Source: Planctomycetaceae bacterium (lineage in GTDB: Bacteria; Planctomycetota; Planctomycetia; Planctomycetales; Planctomycetaceae). Taken from it: a DNA stretch of 64,000 nt. The position numbers and the translations under genes were made by a program. The notes beneath the pieces were generated by a model. The model had not been told where the DNA came from. It was given only the letters and a program-made list of their open reading frames with translations, and made no database searches. Location: assembly GCA_002722955.1 (NCBI GenBank), contig PBMZ01000183.1, positions 1 through 64,000 on the forward strand. The letters run 5' to 3'. Shown here piece by piece: positions 33,080 through 43,857 of this stretch; within the stretch, counting starts at the first letter, position 1, and each line of letters starts with the position of its first letter.

Positions 33080-34552
33080 TTAGGCGAAGAAAGCGTCGAC
33101 CGCTTGAGCCTTCACCAACTCGCGTGGTTGGTTCAGGTGGTTGTAGACGATCGTCTCCGGATCGATACCGAAGGTGTGATAGATCGTCGCCAGCAATTGC
33201 CCGGGATGTACCGGATCCTTGAGCGGGGCGGAGCCCGTTTTGTCGGATTGGCCGTGGACATAGCCGCGTTTGATGCCAGCACCAGCGATCATTGCCGTGT
33301 AGCAGTAGGGCCAGTGATCTCGGCCGTCGTTGCTGTTGTTGTTGCCGGAAGTACTAACACCGCGTTGCGGGCTACGACCGAACTCGCCAACGGCGATGAC
33401 CAGCGTCTCGTCCAGCAAACCTCGTTCGTCCATATCGCTGATCAAACCAGAAAGGCCGGCGTCCAGCATGGGACCGGATTGGTTCTTCATGCGGTTTGTC
33501 AAACCGACGTGGACGTCCCACGAGTGGTTGTCGGAATTCGCGACTTTCGGCCAGACAACTTCGACAACTCGCGTGCCGGCTTCGACCAATCGTCGAGCCA
33601 ACAAACAGCTTTGTCCGAAGGTGTTGCGTCCGTAGAGATCGCGGGTTTCCTTGGATTCTTGAGCCAAGTCGAACGCATTGCGGGCTCGACCTGACACGAC
33701 CAAGCTCAACGCTCGATCGTAATAAGCACCCAAATTGTAATCCTTGACCGCTCGATCGATTTCCGGCATGCCTGCGTTGATGGCATCGCGAAGGCGAGCG
33801 CGTCGCTCAAGTCGGCCACCGTATACGTCCGGTCGAAGTTTGAGGTCGTCGACGTTGATCTTGTCCATCTTCTTCATGTCCAAGTCATCGCCGGGTGGGA
33901 ACAGTGTGTAAGGGTCGTAAGCTCGGCCCAAGAAACCGGCCGTGCCCGCTTTGCCAACGACGTTGCTCTCTTGCAAAGGACGCGGCAGCATCACGAACGG
34001 CAGCATGGGAACTGTGGGCGGCTTCAGACGGATGATGTTTGAACCGAAGTTGGGGAAGTCCTTAGGACTGGGCGGTTCCAATTGCCCCGAAGGACTAACT
34101 TTGTCGGTCGTGTAGCCGGTCATCATTTGATAGATGGCGGCAGTGTGGTTGAATAACCCGTTCGGCGTGTAGCTCATCGAGCGGATCATTGACACTTTGT
34201 CGGTTTGCTGCGCCAGCTTCGGCAGGTTCTCGGTGAACTGCAAACCGGGCGTCTTGGTCGAGATGTTCTTGAACACACTCTTGACGTTGTCGGGAACGTT
34301 CTCTTTTGGGTCCCACAGGTCAAGATGGCTGGGGCCACCTTGCAAGTACAACAAGATGACGCTCTTGGCCTTGCCCCAACCAGCGGCCCCAATGAGGCTG
34401 CTTTCCTTGGCGCTGGCTTCTTGCATTTGCAGCATATCGGCCAACGTAAGACCCATCATGCTGGCACCGCCAACGCGGAGAAGGTCGCGGCGAGTGACTC
34501 CAAGGTTACGATCACAGAGGTCTTTTCCAGGCTGGCCAGGCACTACTAACAT
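33080..34552 (-). CDS. DUF1501 domain protein
   Basis: 490 residues from the ATG at 34552, which has GGAGAA 7 nt upstream. The leader [24 protein letters not shown] is a Tat-like signal. The DUF1501 body shows the sulfatase/alkaline-phosphatase-like pattern ([20 protein letters not shown], and a late [16 protein letters not shown]). DUF1501 proteins are abundant in planctomycetes and often encoded beside DUF1549/DUF1553 cytochrome proteins, but their reaction is not established. It is divergent from a second DUF1501 gene at 34916. Confidence 0.9.
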   Translation of the reverse strand: MLVVPGQPGKDLCDRNLGVTRRDLLRVGGASMMGLTLADMLQMQEASAKESSLIGAAGWGKAKSVILLYLQGGPSHLDLWDPKENVPDNVKSVFKNISTKTPGLQFTENLPKLAQQTDKVSMIRSMSYTPNGLFNHTAAIYQMMTGYTTDKVSPSGQLEPPSPKDFPNFGSNIIRLKPPTVPMLPFVMLPRPLQESNVVGKAGTAGFLGRAYDPYTLFPPGDDLDMKKMDKINVDDLKLRPDVYGGRLERRARLRDAINAGMPEIDRAVKDYNLGAYYDRALSLVVSGRARNAFDLAQESKETRDLYGRNTFGQSCLLARRLVEAGTRVVEVVWPKVANSDNHSWDVHVGLTNRMKNQSGPMLDAGLSGLISDMDERGLLDETLVIAVGEFGRSPQRGVSTSGNNNSNDGRDHWPYCYTAMIAGAGIKRGYVHGQSDKTGSAPLKDPVHPGQLLATIYHTFGIDPETIVYNHLNQPRELVKAQAVDAFFA

Positions 34553-34915
34553 TGTCAGTTCTCCATGAGTGATTCGGTGGCAGGATTGGACGCGGATCGA
34601 CACGCCCAATGAATGAGGTAGGCAGCAACGGTTGAAGATTCATAACCGTTATTGCATATGTCGACACAGTTTTATGCTGGCTTGATCGTTTGTGCGCAAA
34701 TAGCACTACCATAAAGCCAATCAACCAAACAGTTTATTCGTGATTTGAAGAATTTGCAATGCTGCGTTTTGATCAGCGGCGGTCTGAGCGTAGGAAGCCC
34801 GCATTCGAGCGTTCTCTCTCGATCTTCGTTTGCCTAGCCGATATCATATCTGTGAACACTATTGCAAACTTCACTCGTCTGAGATCTTCCGCCCCCAGAC
34901 AACTAGAGGCACGCG
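34553..34915. other. 363-bp divergent intergenic region between two DUF1501 genes
   Basis: It must hold promoters for both genes, but I see no convincing -35/-10 pair. No hairpin, repeat or small ORF with a ribosome site stands out. Confidence 0.4.
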
Positions 34916-36835
34916 ATGCTGGACATACTCAGCAACCAAAAACTCTCGCTTTGTGACCAAATGAGCCGCCGTCGCGCTTTGCAGATTGGCGGGTTGGGCA
35001 CAATGTCGTTGGGCTTGCCTCAGTTGCTGCAATCGACCGCATCCGCCAACAATTCTGGCTCGGACATCGCTGGTTTCGGCAAGGCCAAACGCGTCATCAT
35101 GCTGTTCATGTGGGGCGGGCCGGCTCACCAAGAAACGTGGGATTTGAAACCCGATGGGCCCACCGAGACGCGGGGCGACTTCCTTCCCATTGAGACCAAC
35201 GTTCCAGGCATTCATGTCGGCGAGCACTTTCCACTGATCTCTCAACACGCCGACAAACTGGCGATCATCCGCTCGGTCGGACAAGAAGACAACAATCACT
35301 CGACCGGAGCCCATGCCGGTTTAACGGGACGCAAGCACGAACTGAAACAGGAAAGCTTCAACGCTCGTCAAACCGACCATCCGCATTACGGTTCCGTGTT
35401 GTCGCAGTTGCAGCCGAATTCAAGCGGCATGCCGACTTTCGTGGCCGTTCCGGAAGTCATTCATACAACTAACGGCGCTATTACGCCGGGGCAAGGCGGA
35501 GGTTTCTTGGGTCGAAAGTACGATCCATTCCAAATCACTGAGCATCCCGATCGCAGCGACTTTTCGATCGACAGCTTGAAACTGCCCGAGGGTATTGGCA
35601 TCGGGCGACTTGCCGGACGGCGCGACTTGTTGACTCAGATCGAAGGCATCACGCGTCTCACCGATCGAGCGTCCAATGTGCGAGACCTCGACGCGTTTTA
35701 TCAGAAGGCGCTTGGCATGGTGCTCTCGAGTAAAGCTCGCGCCGCCTTCGACTTGACCCAAGAGTCCGAAGCCAACCGATGGCGATACGGGTGGCATGCG
35801 TTTGGCCAGAGCGTGCTGATGACCAAGCGGCTGATCGAAGCCGGCGTCAAATTGGTCACGGTCTACTGGCATCGAGAGAACAAGATTCTGGACACCAGTT
35901 GGGACACGCACAGCCGTAACTTCGAAGAGCTGCGGTTGCGACTGATGCCCGCCGTGGATCGTCCGATTGCTGCGTTGCTTGAGGATTTGGAAGCGTCGGG
36001 CTTATTGGACGAGACGCTAGTAATCTGGAATAGCGAGTTCGGTCGCACACCGCGGATCAACGGAAACGGCGGCCGCGATCACTGGGGACCGTGTAACTCG
36101 GTCGTAATGGCCGGCGGCGGAGTGCCCGGCGGGCAAGTCTTCGGAGCCACCGATTCCAAGGCTGCTTATCCCACTCGCGACAAGGTCACTCAAGACGACA
36201 TCGCCGCCACGGTCTACCATCTCTTGGGTCTCGATCCTGAGGCGATGATCCAAGACAGATTGGGACGCCCCTTCCCACTGGCTCTAGGCCAGCCCATTGC
36301 CAAGTTGCTCGGTAACGAATCACGTCCCGAACCAATTCCCGCGCCGCCCAAACGTGAGAAAGCTGCCCGAACCAGTCCGCTAACGAAAATGCTCACCGAG
36401 CGAGCCAAACGGTATGTAGAGTTGGACTTTGGCAACCCCGACAGCGAGCGATTGTGGCAGCTTACGGGTCTCAGCAAAATCCAACATTCCCCCGCTGGCG
36501 ACTTCCGCACGGCAGACCAAGACGGCTTTCACATCAAGTACACCGGTCCGTTCTTTGCCCACTTCGATTATGGCTGGCTTGTACTGAAGCTGACCAAGCC
36601 CATGTCGCTCGACAACCTTCAACTGACGGTTGGAAATCGGGCCATTCCGATCCCAGAAGAACTCTTAAAAGCCAAGCCGCAGAGCTTGTGGCAAATCTCC
36701 TTCCCACCAAAGACGGTAGGCTCGCTGAGAACTCTTGAGCTAAAAGCTGTTGCACCGGGATTCGAAATCACCGATCTGGTGTTCCTTGGCGAAGAGATCG
36801 AACCGTGGCACTTAGCGCGGCTTGAGAATGCGTAG
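34916..36835 (+). CDS. DUF1501 domain protein with C-terminal extension
   Basis: 639 residues. An RRR-type exported leader (SRRRALQIGGLGTMSLGLPQ) is followed by DUF1501 (RVIMLFMWGGPAHQETWDLK, LDETLVIWNSEFGRTPRING, GRDHWGPCNSVVMAGGG). Beyond about residue 470 lies a ~165-residue extension, starting with a basic linker and ending in a beta-rich part, which ordinary DUF1501 proteins lack. It is followed 187 bp later by the PSCyt1/DUF1549/DUF1553 gene, its usual partner in planctomycetes. The pair is probably an exported oxidative or hydrolytic complex of unknown substrate. Confidence 0.87.
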   Translation: MLDILSNQKLSLCDQMSRRRALQIGGLGTMSLGLPQLLQSTASANNSGSDIAGFGKAKRVIMLFMWGGPAHQETWDLKPDGPTETRGDFLPIETNVPGIHVGEHFPLISQHADKLAIIRSVGQEDNNHSTGAHAGLTGRKHELKQESFNARQTDHPHYGSVLSQLQPNSSGMPTFVAVPEVIHTTNGAITPGQGGGFLGRKYDPFQITEHPDRSDFSIDSLKLPEGIGIGRLAGRRDLLTQIEGITRLTDRASNVRDLDAFYQKALGMVLSSKARAAFDLTQESEANRWRYGWHAFGQSVLMTKRLIEAGVKLVTVYWHRENKILDTSWDTHSRNFEELRLRLMPAVDRPIAALLEDLEASGLLDETLVIWNSEFGRTPRINGNGGRDHWGPCNSVVMAGGGVPGGQVFGATDSKAAYPTRDKVTQDDIAATVYHLLGLDPEAMIQDRLGRPFPLALGQPIAKLLGNESRPEPIPAPPKREKAARTSPLTKMLTERAKRYVELDFGNPDSERLWQLTGLSKIQHSPAGDFRTADQDGFHIKYTGPFFAHFDYGWLVLKLTKPMSLDNLQLTVGNRAIPIPEELLKAKPQSLWQISFPPKTVGSLRTLELKAVAPGFEITDLVFLGEEIEPWHLARLENA

Positions 36836-37022
36836 CGGCTTTCTTCGTAAGTGATCAGAAGTTTGTAGGCTTTCAGATTTCAAACCATGAATCCTCATCG
36901 CAGCTTCACGTGGATCGCGTCAATAATTTGACCAGTTAGCACGTGGCGTCCTGGCGAGTGAGCCTCTGATCCAGCTATATTGTAGCGTGGAAGCCACCAC
37001 TACAAAGATTGAGATCGCCAAC

Positions 37023-40000
37023 ATGCGTTTGCTTTGCTGTCTAATTGCTGTTTGCTTGATTCCGTCCCTTGCCAATGCGGCCGACGGAAAAGTTCGCTTT
37101 GATCGAGACATTCGGCCGATCCTTTCGGACTTTTGCTTTCAGTGTCACGGTCCGGATCAAGAGAACCGTGAAGCCGACTTGCGGCTTGATTTGAAAGAGC
37201 ATGCGTTGGCTGATCGCAAGGGCGAGCCAGCGTTCAAGGCGGGCAGCTCGGCCAACAGTCAAGCTTGGCAACGGATCATCTCGAAAGACGACGACACGCG
37301 AATGCCGCCGCCTGCAGCGAAGAAAGACTTAAAGCCTCAACACATCGCGTTGATCAAACAGTGGATCGAACAAGGCGCCGAGTGGACCGATCATTGGGCC
37401 TTCGTCGCGCCGAAGAAGGTGGGATTGCCGAAGGTATCAAAGCCAGAGTGGGTCGTGAACGCGATCGATCGATTTGTGCTGGCTCGACTGGAAAGCAAAG
37501 GTATGAAGCCGACGGTCGAGGCATCGCGGCGGACATTGATTCGACGGCTAAGTCTTGATCTGCGAGGCCTCCCGCCGACGGCGAAGGAAGTTCAGGAGTT
37601 TTTGAACGACAAGTCCAAGGATGCGTACGAGAAACTTGTCGACCGAACGTTCGCTTCCAAAGCCTATGGTCAGCGGATGGCTGTCATGTGGTTGGACGCG
37701 GCACGATACGGCGACACCAGTGTTTACCACGCCGACGGACCACGCGACATGTGGGCTTGGCGAGATCGCATTGTCGACGCGTATAACGAGAACCTGTCGT
37801 TCGATCAGTTTTCGATTCAGCAGTTGGCTGGCGACTTGATCAAGGACGCAACCGTCAAACAGCAAATTATGGCGGGCTTCAATCGTAACAACGGGACGAC
37901 TGACGAAGGCGGCGCGATTGCGGAAGAGTACCGAGTCGAGTACGCGGTTGATCGCGTCAAGACGACATCAACCGTGTGGCTTGGGCTGACGATGGAGTGT
38001 GGTCAGTGCCACGATCACAAGTACGACCCGATCTCTCAAGAGGACTACTATCGTTTCTTCGCGTTCTTTAACGTCAGCGCCGATGGCGGCATGCAAACTC
38101 GCCGAGGCAACGCGACTCCAACAGTCGACGTGCCCGATCCTGAACGTGAAAAACAATTGCCAGCAGTGCGTGAGCAATTGAAGGCTCAAGAAGAAAAGCT
38201 CATCAAGCATCAAGAAGACATCAAACCAACGCTGGCCAAGTGGATCACCGAGCAAGAAACCAATGTCAAAGACAAGTCGCTCGACCTGCTGCCCAAAGAC
38301 CCGCTGCTACACTTCACGTTAGATGAAGGAAAGGGCAACAAAGTTGCCGACAGCGTCAACGCCAAACGCAAAGGAACGATTCACGGCAAGGCACAATGGG
38401 CCAGCGGTCGATTTGATGGTGCCTTGAATCTGAACGGTGGCACACACGTCGACTTCGGCAACATCGGCGAATTGGAATGCACCGACGGTTTTTCTTATGG
38501 CGCGTGGGTCAACGTACCGCCCAAGGCCGCTGGTGCCGTATTGGCTCGCATGGATAACAACAATGCGTTCCGCGGCTACGACATGCTGCTTAGCAGTGGG
38601 CACATTGAAGTTCACATCGTGCACAAGTGGCAGGCGGACGCACTCAAGGTTCGCACGAAAAAGCCGATTGCCGGCAAGAAGTGGCAGCACGTGTTCATGA
38701 CTTACGACGGATCGTCGAAGGCCGAGGGCATCAAGGTTTACGTCGATGGCCAACCGCAAGAAGTCGACATCCAAGCCAACGGGCTGAAGAATACGATCAA
38801 GACGCCCAAGCCGTTCTTCATCGGGGCTCGCAATCCTGATTCGAAGATGAAGGGTTTGATTGACGAGGTCCGCGTTTATGCTCGCACGCTGTCGCCGACT
38901 GAAGTGCAAGCTCTCGCTGACTCGGATCCGATCTCGCCGATTCTTGCCATCGCGGCAGACAAGAGAACGAAAGAGCAACAACGGGCGTTAAGTGACTACT
39001 ACTTGGCAAACGTTGATGAGGCTTACCCGAAGTTGGTGAAACAGCGCGACGCGTCGAAGACGAAGATCGCGAACTTGGAAGAGCCGCTGACTTCGGTCAT
39101 GGTCATGGGCAACATGACGAAGCCTCGCGAGACGTTTATTCTGAATCGGGGATCGTATGACTCGCCGACCAAACGCAAAGTTGAAGCGGGGACGCCTTCG
39201 ATTTTGCCACCCATGCATGCCGACGCGCCTCGCAATCGGCTTGGAATGGCGCAGTGGTTGTTTCAGCCCGAGCATCCGTTGACCAGCCGCGTTGCCGTGA
39301 ATCGTTATTGGCAACAGCTGTTTGGCGTCGGCTTCGTGACGACGCCCGAAGACTTCGGGGCGCAGGGCGAATTCCCGCACTCACCAGAGCTGTTGGATTG
39401 GCTCGCGGTCGACTTCCGCGAAAACGGTTGGAACGTGAAACGCTTGCTGAAGATGATCGTCATGTCGGCCACTTACCGACAAAGTTCGAACGTGCCCGTC
39501 AGTCATCGAAAGGTCGATCCGCAGAACCGGCTGTTGGGCCGAGGTGCTCGATTCCGACTGCAGGGCGAGTTCATTCGCGATTCGACTCTGGCCATCAGCG
39601 GGCTACTGGTTGATCACATGGGAGGCCCCGGCGTCAAACCTTACCAACCGCCGGGCTTGTGGAAGGAAGTCGGTTTGGGCGGCAATCCGAAGTTTGTGCA
39701 AGACCACGGCGACAAACTTTATCGCCGCAGTCTCTATACGTATTGGAAGCGTTCTGCTCCGCCACCATCGATGCAATTGTTCGATGCACCAACGCGTGAG
39801 AAGTGCACCGTTTATCGACCGCGGACGAACACGCCACTGCAAGCGTTGGTGATGTTGAACGACGTCCAATACGTCGAAGCCGCGCGGAACTTGGCACAGC
39901 GGCTGATCAAAGAAGGCGGTTCGACACTGGAATCTCGCGTCACGTTGCTAGCGGAACTGGCTGTTTCCCGACCGCCGCGCCAATCGGAGATGAAGGTCAT

Positions 40001-40178
40001 CAAACGCGTCTTTGACGAGACCTTTCCCAAATTCAAAGCCGATCCGGAAGCCACCAAGAAACTTCTTGCCTACGGCGAATCGAAACGCGACGAGTCCATC
40101 GACGCCATCGAACACGCGACGATGACGATCATTGCCAGCTTGTATTTGAATTTAGATGAAACGCTGACTCGGCAGTGA
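37023..40178 (+). CDS. Planctomycete cytochrome PSCyt1-DUF1549-LamG-DUF1553 protein
   Basis: 1051 residues from the ATG at 37023, which starts a clean signal peptide (MRLLCCLIAVCLIPSLANAA). A class I haem site CFQCH is at 38-42 (PSCyt1 domain). DUF1549/PSCyt2 follows (about 125-330, VSKPEWVVNAIDRFVLARLE and ECGQCHDHKYDPISQEDYY). A LamG/concanavalin domain is inserted at about 430-640 (FTLDEGKGNKVADS to GLIDEVRVYARTLSPTEV). DUF1553/PSD1 completes it (about 740-1040, PLTSRVAVNRYWQQLFG). LamG probably targets a polysaccharide. A second CxxCH (CGQCH) lies in DUF1549. Confidence 0.93.
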   Translation: MRLLCCLIAVCLIPSLANAADGKVRFDRDIRPILSDFCFQCHGPDQENREADLRLDLKEHALADRKGEPAFKAGSSANSQAWQRIISKDDDTRMPPPAAKKDLKPQHIALIKQWIEQGAEWTDHWAFVAPKKVGLPKVSKPEWVVNAIDRFVLARLESKGMKPTVEASRRTLIRRLSLDLRGLPPTAKEVQEFLNDKSKDAYEKLVDRTFASKAYGQRMAVMWLDAARYGDTSVYHADGPRDMWAWRDRIVDAYNENLSFDQFSIQQLAGDLIKDATVKQQIMAGFNRNNGTTDEGGAIAEEYRVEYAVDRVKTTSTVWLGLTMECGQCHDHKYDPISQEDYYRFFAFFNVSADGGMQTRRGNATPTVDVPDPEREKQLPAVREQLKAQEEKLIKHQEDIKPTLAKWITEQETNVKDKSLDLLPKDPLLHFTLDEGKGNKVADSVNAKRKGTIHGKAQWASGRFDGALNLNGGTHVDFGNIGELECTDGFSYGAWVNVPPKAAGAVLARMDNNNAFRGYDMLLSSGHIEVHIVHKWQADALKVRTKKPIAGKKWQHVFMTYDGSSKAEGIKVYVDGQPQEVDIQANGLKNTIKTPKPFFIGARNPDSKMKGLIDEVRVYARTLSPTEVQALADSDPISPILAIAADKRTKEQQRALSDYYLANVDEAYPKLVKQRDASKTKIANLEEPLTSVMVMGNMTKPRETFILNRGSYDSPTKRKVEAGTPSILPPMHADAPRNRLGMAQWLFQPEHPLTSRVAVNRYWQQLFGVGFVTTPEDFGAQGEFPHSPELLDWLAVDFRENGWNVKRLLKMIVMSATYRQSSNVPVSHRKVDPQNRLLGRGARFRLQGEFIRDSTLAISGLLVDHMGGPGVKPYQPPGLWKEVGLGGNPKFVQDHGDKLYRRSLYTYWKRSAPPPSMQLFDAPTREKCTVYRPRTNTPLQALVMLNDVQYVEAARNLAQRLIKEGGSTLESRVTLLAELAVSRPPRQSEMKVIKRVFDETFPKFKADPEATKKLLAYGESKRDESIDAIEHATMTIIASLYLNLDETLTRQ

Positions 40179-40179
40179 T

Positions 40180-40300
40180 CAAAGTAGCCGTCTCTCTCCG
40201 AGAGACGATGGGTTGGTATTGCGTGTTGTAAAAGGGAACTGTGCTTGTTGAGGTGAGCGTTGGACGCAGGCTCATCACTCGGAGAGTGATGGCTACTTTG
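40180..40300. repeat. Inverted repeat between convergent genes, containing a stop codon
   Basis: CAAAGTAGCC at 40180 pairs with GGCTACTTTG ending at 40300. Inside, TCTCTCCGAGAGA and ATCACTCGGAGAGTGAT form two further hairpins. It fills the gap after the cytochrome gene and reaches into the end of the next minus-strand gene, whose TAG stop (40295-40293) lies in the right arm. Confidence 0.7.
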
Positions 40301-41642
40301 CGAACACTTGCCGATGGATTCCCGGTGGTTGTGGGATCTCGTTGGTAATGACTTTCCAACTGGCGCCCATTTCTCGCATTGCATTGTAATCTTGAGCGGC
40401 GTAAGCGAACTCGAGGTGTGGCGTTTCCAAACGCTTTGATTTTGTGGCTCTTGCCTTCATGGCGGCTTCTAGCATGCCCGTTACCAACAATGTCCGTTCG
40501 ACGGGATACGGTGCCTTGCCGTGGATGAAGTGATGTTGGATCGCGTGGGACAAGGCTTTGAACAGGCAACGATTTTCCCACGGACCGACATTGAATGCGG
40601 TGGCGTGAATGTCGGGTTTGCCATTCATGCGGCAAGCGAAGTTCCAACGCGTGCTATCTCGACCAACGCGCAAAACTGTTCCCTTGAGGCCATCCTTGTA
40701 ATTCACCAACAGCACATGCGGAACAACTTCTGGCTCGCCCTTGATCTGCTGAAAGCGTTTCGGAACATAGCCAAGTTCGGCCTTCATGGCGGCGTTGGCA
40801 AGTTCCTTGGACCAGCGACCTTCTTCGGCCGCTTTCAGGGCCGCGTCTCCTTCGAGGAATTCAATGCTAGCAACTCCGGTCTCGCCGCCTTTGCGGGACT
40901 CGACCATCGATTGCAAAAGCTCAAGCCCGTGGAAGTCGTAAGACTCCAGCGGTCCACCGTGAACTGCGATGGCGTCGTCGATTTTCGCACCGACCGGAAG
41001 ATCCAATGCAGGACGCCGCTCGGCCAAGGGCACGGAACTTCCGGCAAGGAATGGGATCTTCATTTCGCGTGATGTGTCGTACATCTGCTTGGCCCAGTCC
41101 CAGCGATATGACAAGTGCTTGTCGTTGAAGATTGGGACGCTGCGTCCTGTACGCCGCATCACAGCAGCGGCCTCGTCAAAAAATCTTTTACGCGGGTATT
41201 TGGTTTGCCCCAGTTCCGTTCGTGGGTAGTTGCCGTGCTCGCCAATCAACAAGACAGCCTCGACGTCGAGGTTCTTGCCACCAACGCAAAGCGCTTCTTC
41301 GATCGTCTTGAACATCGGAATCTTGTAGTGCTTTGTGAAGTCGTCAAGCATGTCGCCATTTCGTCTCTGATCGGCGTAGATCGAGACGACGTCGACACCG
41401 GGTTCTGTTTTCTTTCCGTTGAACATGTAGGGCCCGACAAAGTTTTCCAAAATCACGTGGGCGTGGCTTCGGTACGTCATGATTGTCAAGACGACGGCCA
41501 CTCGCGGGCGTTTTCTTGGCGATTCGGCCCAGAGCTGATTTAGCGGCAACAGGCTGCTACCAAGTGCAGCGGCCGAGATACCAGCAAATTGACGGCGTGA
41601 AACAAGGTGATCGGACATCGGCGATTGTGGTTGCGTTTTCAT
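40293..41642 (-). CDS. Tat-exported protein of unknown function
   Basis: 449 residues from the ATG at 41642; a start at MSDHL eight codons later is also possible. The leader VSRRQFAGISAAALGSSLLP is a twin-arginine signal. The rest is a soluble alpha/beta protein: RVAVVLTIMTYRSHAHVILE, VDVVSIYADQR, AVLLIGEHGNYPRTELGQTK, VPIFNDKHLSYRWDWAKQM. The first strands recall NAD-dependent Gfo/Idh folds, but the GxGxxG loop is missing. I do not recognise the family. It is convergent with the cytochrome gene and divergent from the PhyH gene. Confidence 0.7.
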   Translation of the reverse strand: MKTQPQSPMSDHLVSRRQFAGISAAALGSSLLPLNQLWAESPRKRPRVAVVLTIMTYRSHAHVILENFVGPYMFNGKKTEPGVDVVSIYADQRRNGDMLDDFTKHYKIPMFKTIEEALCVGGKNLDVEAVLLIGEHGNYPRTELGQTKYPRKRFFDEAAAVMRRTGRSVPIFNDKHLSYRWDWAKQMYDTSREMKIPFLAGSSVPLAERRPALDLPVGAKIDDAIAVHGGPLESYDFHGLELLQSMVESRKGGETGVASIEFLEGDAALKAAEEGRWSKELANAAMKAELGYVPKRFQQIKGEPEVVPHVLLVNYKDGLKGTVLRVGRDSTRWNFACRMNGKPDIHATAFNVGPWENRCLFKALSHAIQHHFIHGKAPYPVERTLLVTGMLEAAMKARATKSKRLETPHLEFAYAAQDYNAMREMGASWKVITNEIPQPPGIHRQVFAK

Positions 41643-41793
41643 AACGTGTGAGTTTATCGAAGCGACGCACCGCCGACAACAACACGGCATACCGCATATT
41701 AATCTGAGGTCCTGCCGCTTTTTTCGCGGTCGTTAAGCTGGTAATCTGGCGTTCATTGCCGACATTCCACACACCAATAGATTGAGATCCAAG

Positions 41794-42690
41794 ATGAACC
41801 CCGATTGTTTGCAATACGCAATGACCTCGGACGAGCAAGCTCAGTTCGAACGCGACGGTTTCTTGGCCGTCGAGAATGCTTTGAATCCAGAACAATTGGA
41901 GACGATCATCGCTGCCGTCGATCGAATTGATTCCAAGGAACGCAGCGACGATTTACGAGACAAGTTGCTTTCCGTAACCAATGTTTTGCACCGCGATCCA
42001 TCCTTTGTCGACATGGTGGACTGGCCCACGTTCTTTCCGAAAGTGTGGAGCATCCTGGGTTGGAATATCTACGTCTACCACTCCCACATGGATGTGACTC
42101 CACCGGCAACTGACACGACCAACTGGCGAGTTGCCTGGCATCAAGACAGCATGCGGGTCAACGACGAGATCGAAACGCACCCGCGTCCTCGGCTTTCCCT
42201 GAAAGTCGGCATCTACTTGACGGACGTGACCGAACCCGACCGAGGCAACACGTTGGTGGTCCCTGGTTCTCATAAAGAGGACGAATTGGATTGTCCTCAA
42301 GACGGGCAGTCGAATCCGCAAGGCGCGGAACCGTTGCTGGTCCCTGCGGGAACAGCCGTGATCCTTGATCGTCGCTGCTGGCACTCGCGTAGCCTGAATA
42401 CGTCCGAGCTCACTCGCAAGGTGCTGTGGATTGGGTACAGCTACCGCTGGCTCAAACCCAAGGACGACATGACGGTGGCTCCGCTCATCGCCGATGCCGA
42501 TCCGATTCGCAGGCAACTGTTGGGAGTCAACGCCACCTCCAACGGAGTCTACGATCCGGTCGACGATGACGTGCCCCTGAGGACTTGGCTAAGCCAGCAT
42601 CAACCGAAAGACGCCGAATGGACGAAGCACCCACGCCCTCAAAGCCGGCCGCCAGCAATGGTGCGTGGTATGAACGCGGGACGACAATAG
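41794..42690 (+). CDS. Phytanoyl-CoA dioxygenase (PhyH) family protein
   Basis: 298 residues from the ATG at 41794. The double-stranded beta-helix Fe(II) site is visible: HxD in VAWHQDSM (about 112-118), the distal His in CWHSRS, and a 2-oxoglutarate Arg shortly after. The N-terminal helix EQAQFERDGFLAVENALNPE is characteristic. Such enzymes hydroxylate varied small molecules using 2-oxoglutarate and O2; the substrate is not predictable. The following interrupted helical-repeat gene begins 23 bp downstream, so PhyH may head the HSP90 operon. Confidence 0.85.
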   Translation: MNPDCLQYAMTSDEQAQFERDGFLAVENALNPEQLETIIAAVDRIDSKERSDDLRDKLLSVTNVLHRDPSFVDMVDWPTFFPKVWSILGWNIYVYHSHMDVTPPATDTTNWRVAWHQDSMRVNDEIETHPRPRLSLKVGIYLTDVTEPDRGNTLVVPGSHKEDELDCPQDGQSNPQGAEPLLVPAGTAVILDRRCWHSRSLNTSELTRKVLWIGYSYRWLKPKDDMTVAPLIADADPIRRQLLGVNATSNGVYDPVDDDVPLRTWLSQHQPKDAEWTKHPRPQSRPPAMVRGMNAGRQ

Positions 42691-42713
42691 CCGAAGATCA
42701 ACGGAGTCATATC

Positions 42714-43805
42714 GTGGAATACGATGAACTGATGGAGGAAGCAGCTGGCCGAGGAGCTGGAAAGCGAGCTGACGCAAGTTCAGCTGCTGGAAGAAGCAGT
42801 TCGCATTGCCGAGTCGACGAATCAACTTCACGACGCGTTTCGCGCCCGCTTGAGCTTAGTCGATGCGCTGTCGTCGGATGGCTTGATGGAAAAGTGCTTG
42901 GTTGCCTTTGTCCGCAATTTGGAACAGATCGACTCTGATGAAGAGCTGCGGCAATACAAGCCTGACTTTCTTTGGGATTACATCGCCATCGCAGTCTTCG
43001 CCACCGACGATGCGGGCATCTCGACCGAGCAAATCGAAAGAATTATTCACGAGCTTACTGCACGATTTCGCAGGCACGGCCTGAATACTCGCCCCGTCGA
43101 TCATTCCCACTGGCGAGTTCTGATGCGGATGGGGAAGTTTCAGTTGGCCAAAGTGATATGGACTCGCTGGCGGCAGCCGAAGACACTCCCATGTGTTACG
43201 GCAAGGCCAGTCAAATCGACTCAAGTGTCGAGTTCCTCTATCGTCAGGGCCAATTCAAAGAAGCCGTCTTTGAAGCGACGCCGATCACCAAGTACGGCAT
43301 GTCCGCTCCGCCAGTCGTTCCTTACCTGACCTACTGCTATGTGATGCTTTGCCACATGCATCTGGGCGAGATCGAACGGGCCCTCGAATATCAAAAGAAG
43401 GCGCTGCGCATCGTTAAGAGCAAACCGTCGGCACTGTCACTCTATGAGGCCAGCATGCTGTTGACTCTGATGGTTCGCCAACAAGATTGCGAAGCGGGAG
43501 TACGTCATTTCGAGGAAAGCTTGCCGTGGGCTGTGAATTCCACGAACCAAGACAACATTTGTCTATTCTATAATACTTCAGCCGCGTTGTTTGAAGGCCT
43601 CGCCAAACAACGGCCCACCGTAAAACTTCGATTGCACAACGAGTTTCCGTAGTTCCAAGAAAGTGGCGAATACGAATGCCAACAGCTGGCTCAGCAGCTC
43701 TCAGATAAAAGTGCTGCGATGGCGAGTCGGTTTGATGAACGGAATGAGAACACATACTACTCGGGATGGATGGCCTCGCTGCGAGGTCTCTGTTTCGACT
43801 CGTAA
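42714..43805 (+). pseudogene. Helical-repeat (TPR-like) HSP90-neighbour gene, copy 1, broken
   Basis: A 1092-bp gene recognised by aligning to its paralogue at 45694. It starts at GTG 42714 (GGAG 7 nt before) with VEYDELMEEAAG. It shifts frame near 42750 to continue LTQVQLLEEAVRIAEST, and shifts again near 43165 to AAEDTPMCYGKASQIDSSVE. It then meets an in-frame TAG (43650-43652) after HNEFP, with homology continuing FQESGEYECQQLAQQLSD and SRFDERNENTYY to a TAA at 43803-43805. The product would be a ~363-residue all-helical protein. Two frameshifts plus one amber codon mark it as a pseudogene, unless the sequence is in error. HSP90 starts 52 bp later. Confidence 0.75.
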
Positions 43806-43857
43806 CGGTCGAGGACGAATACCACTAACAAGTCAGATCTACAGGAACAAGAAGCCA

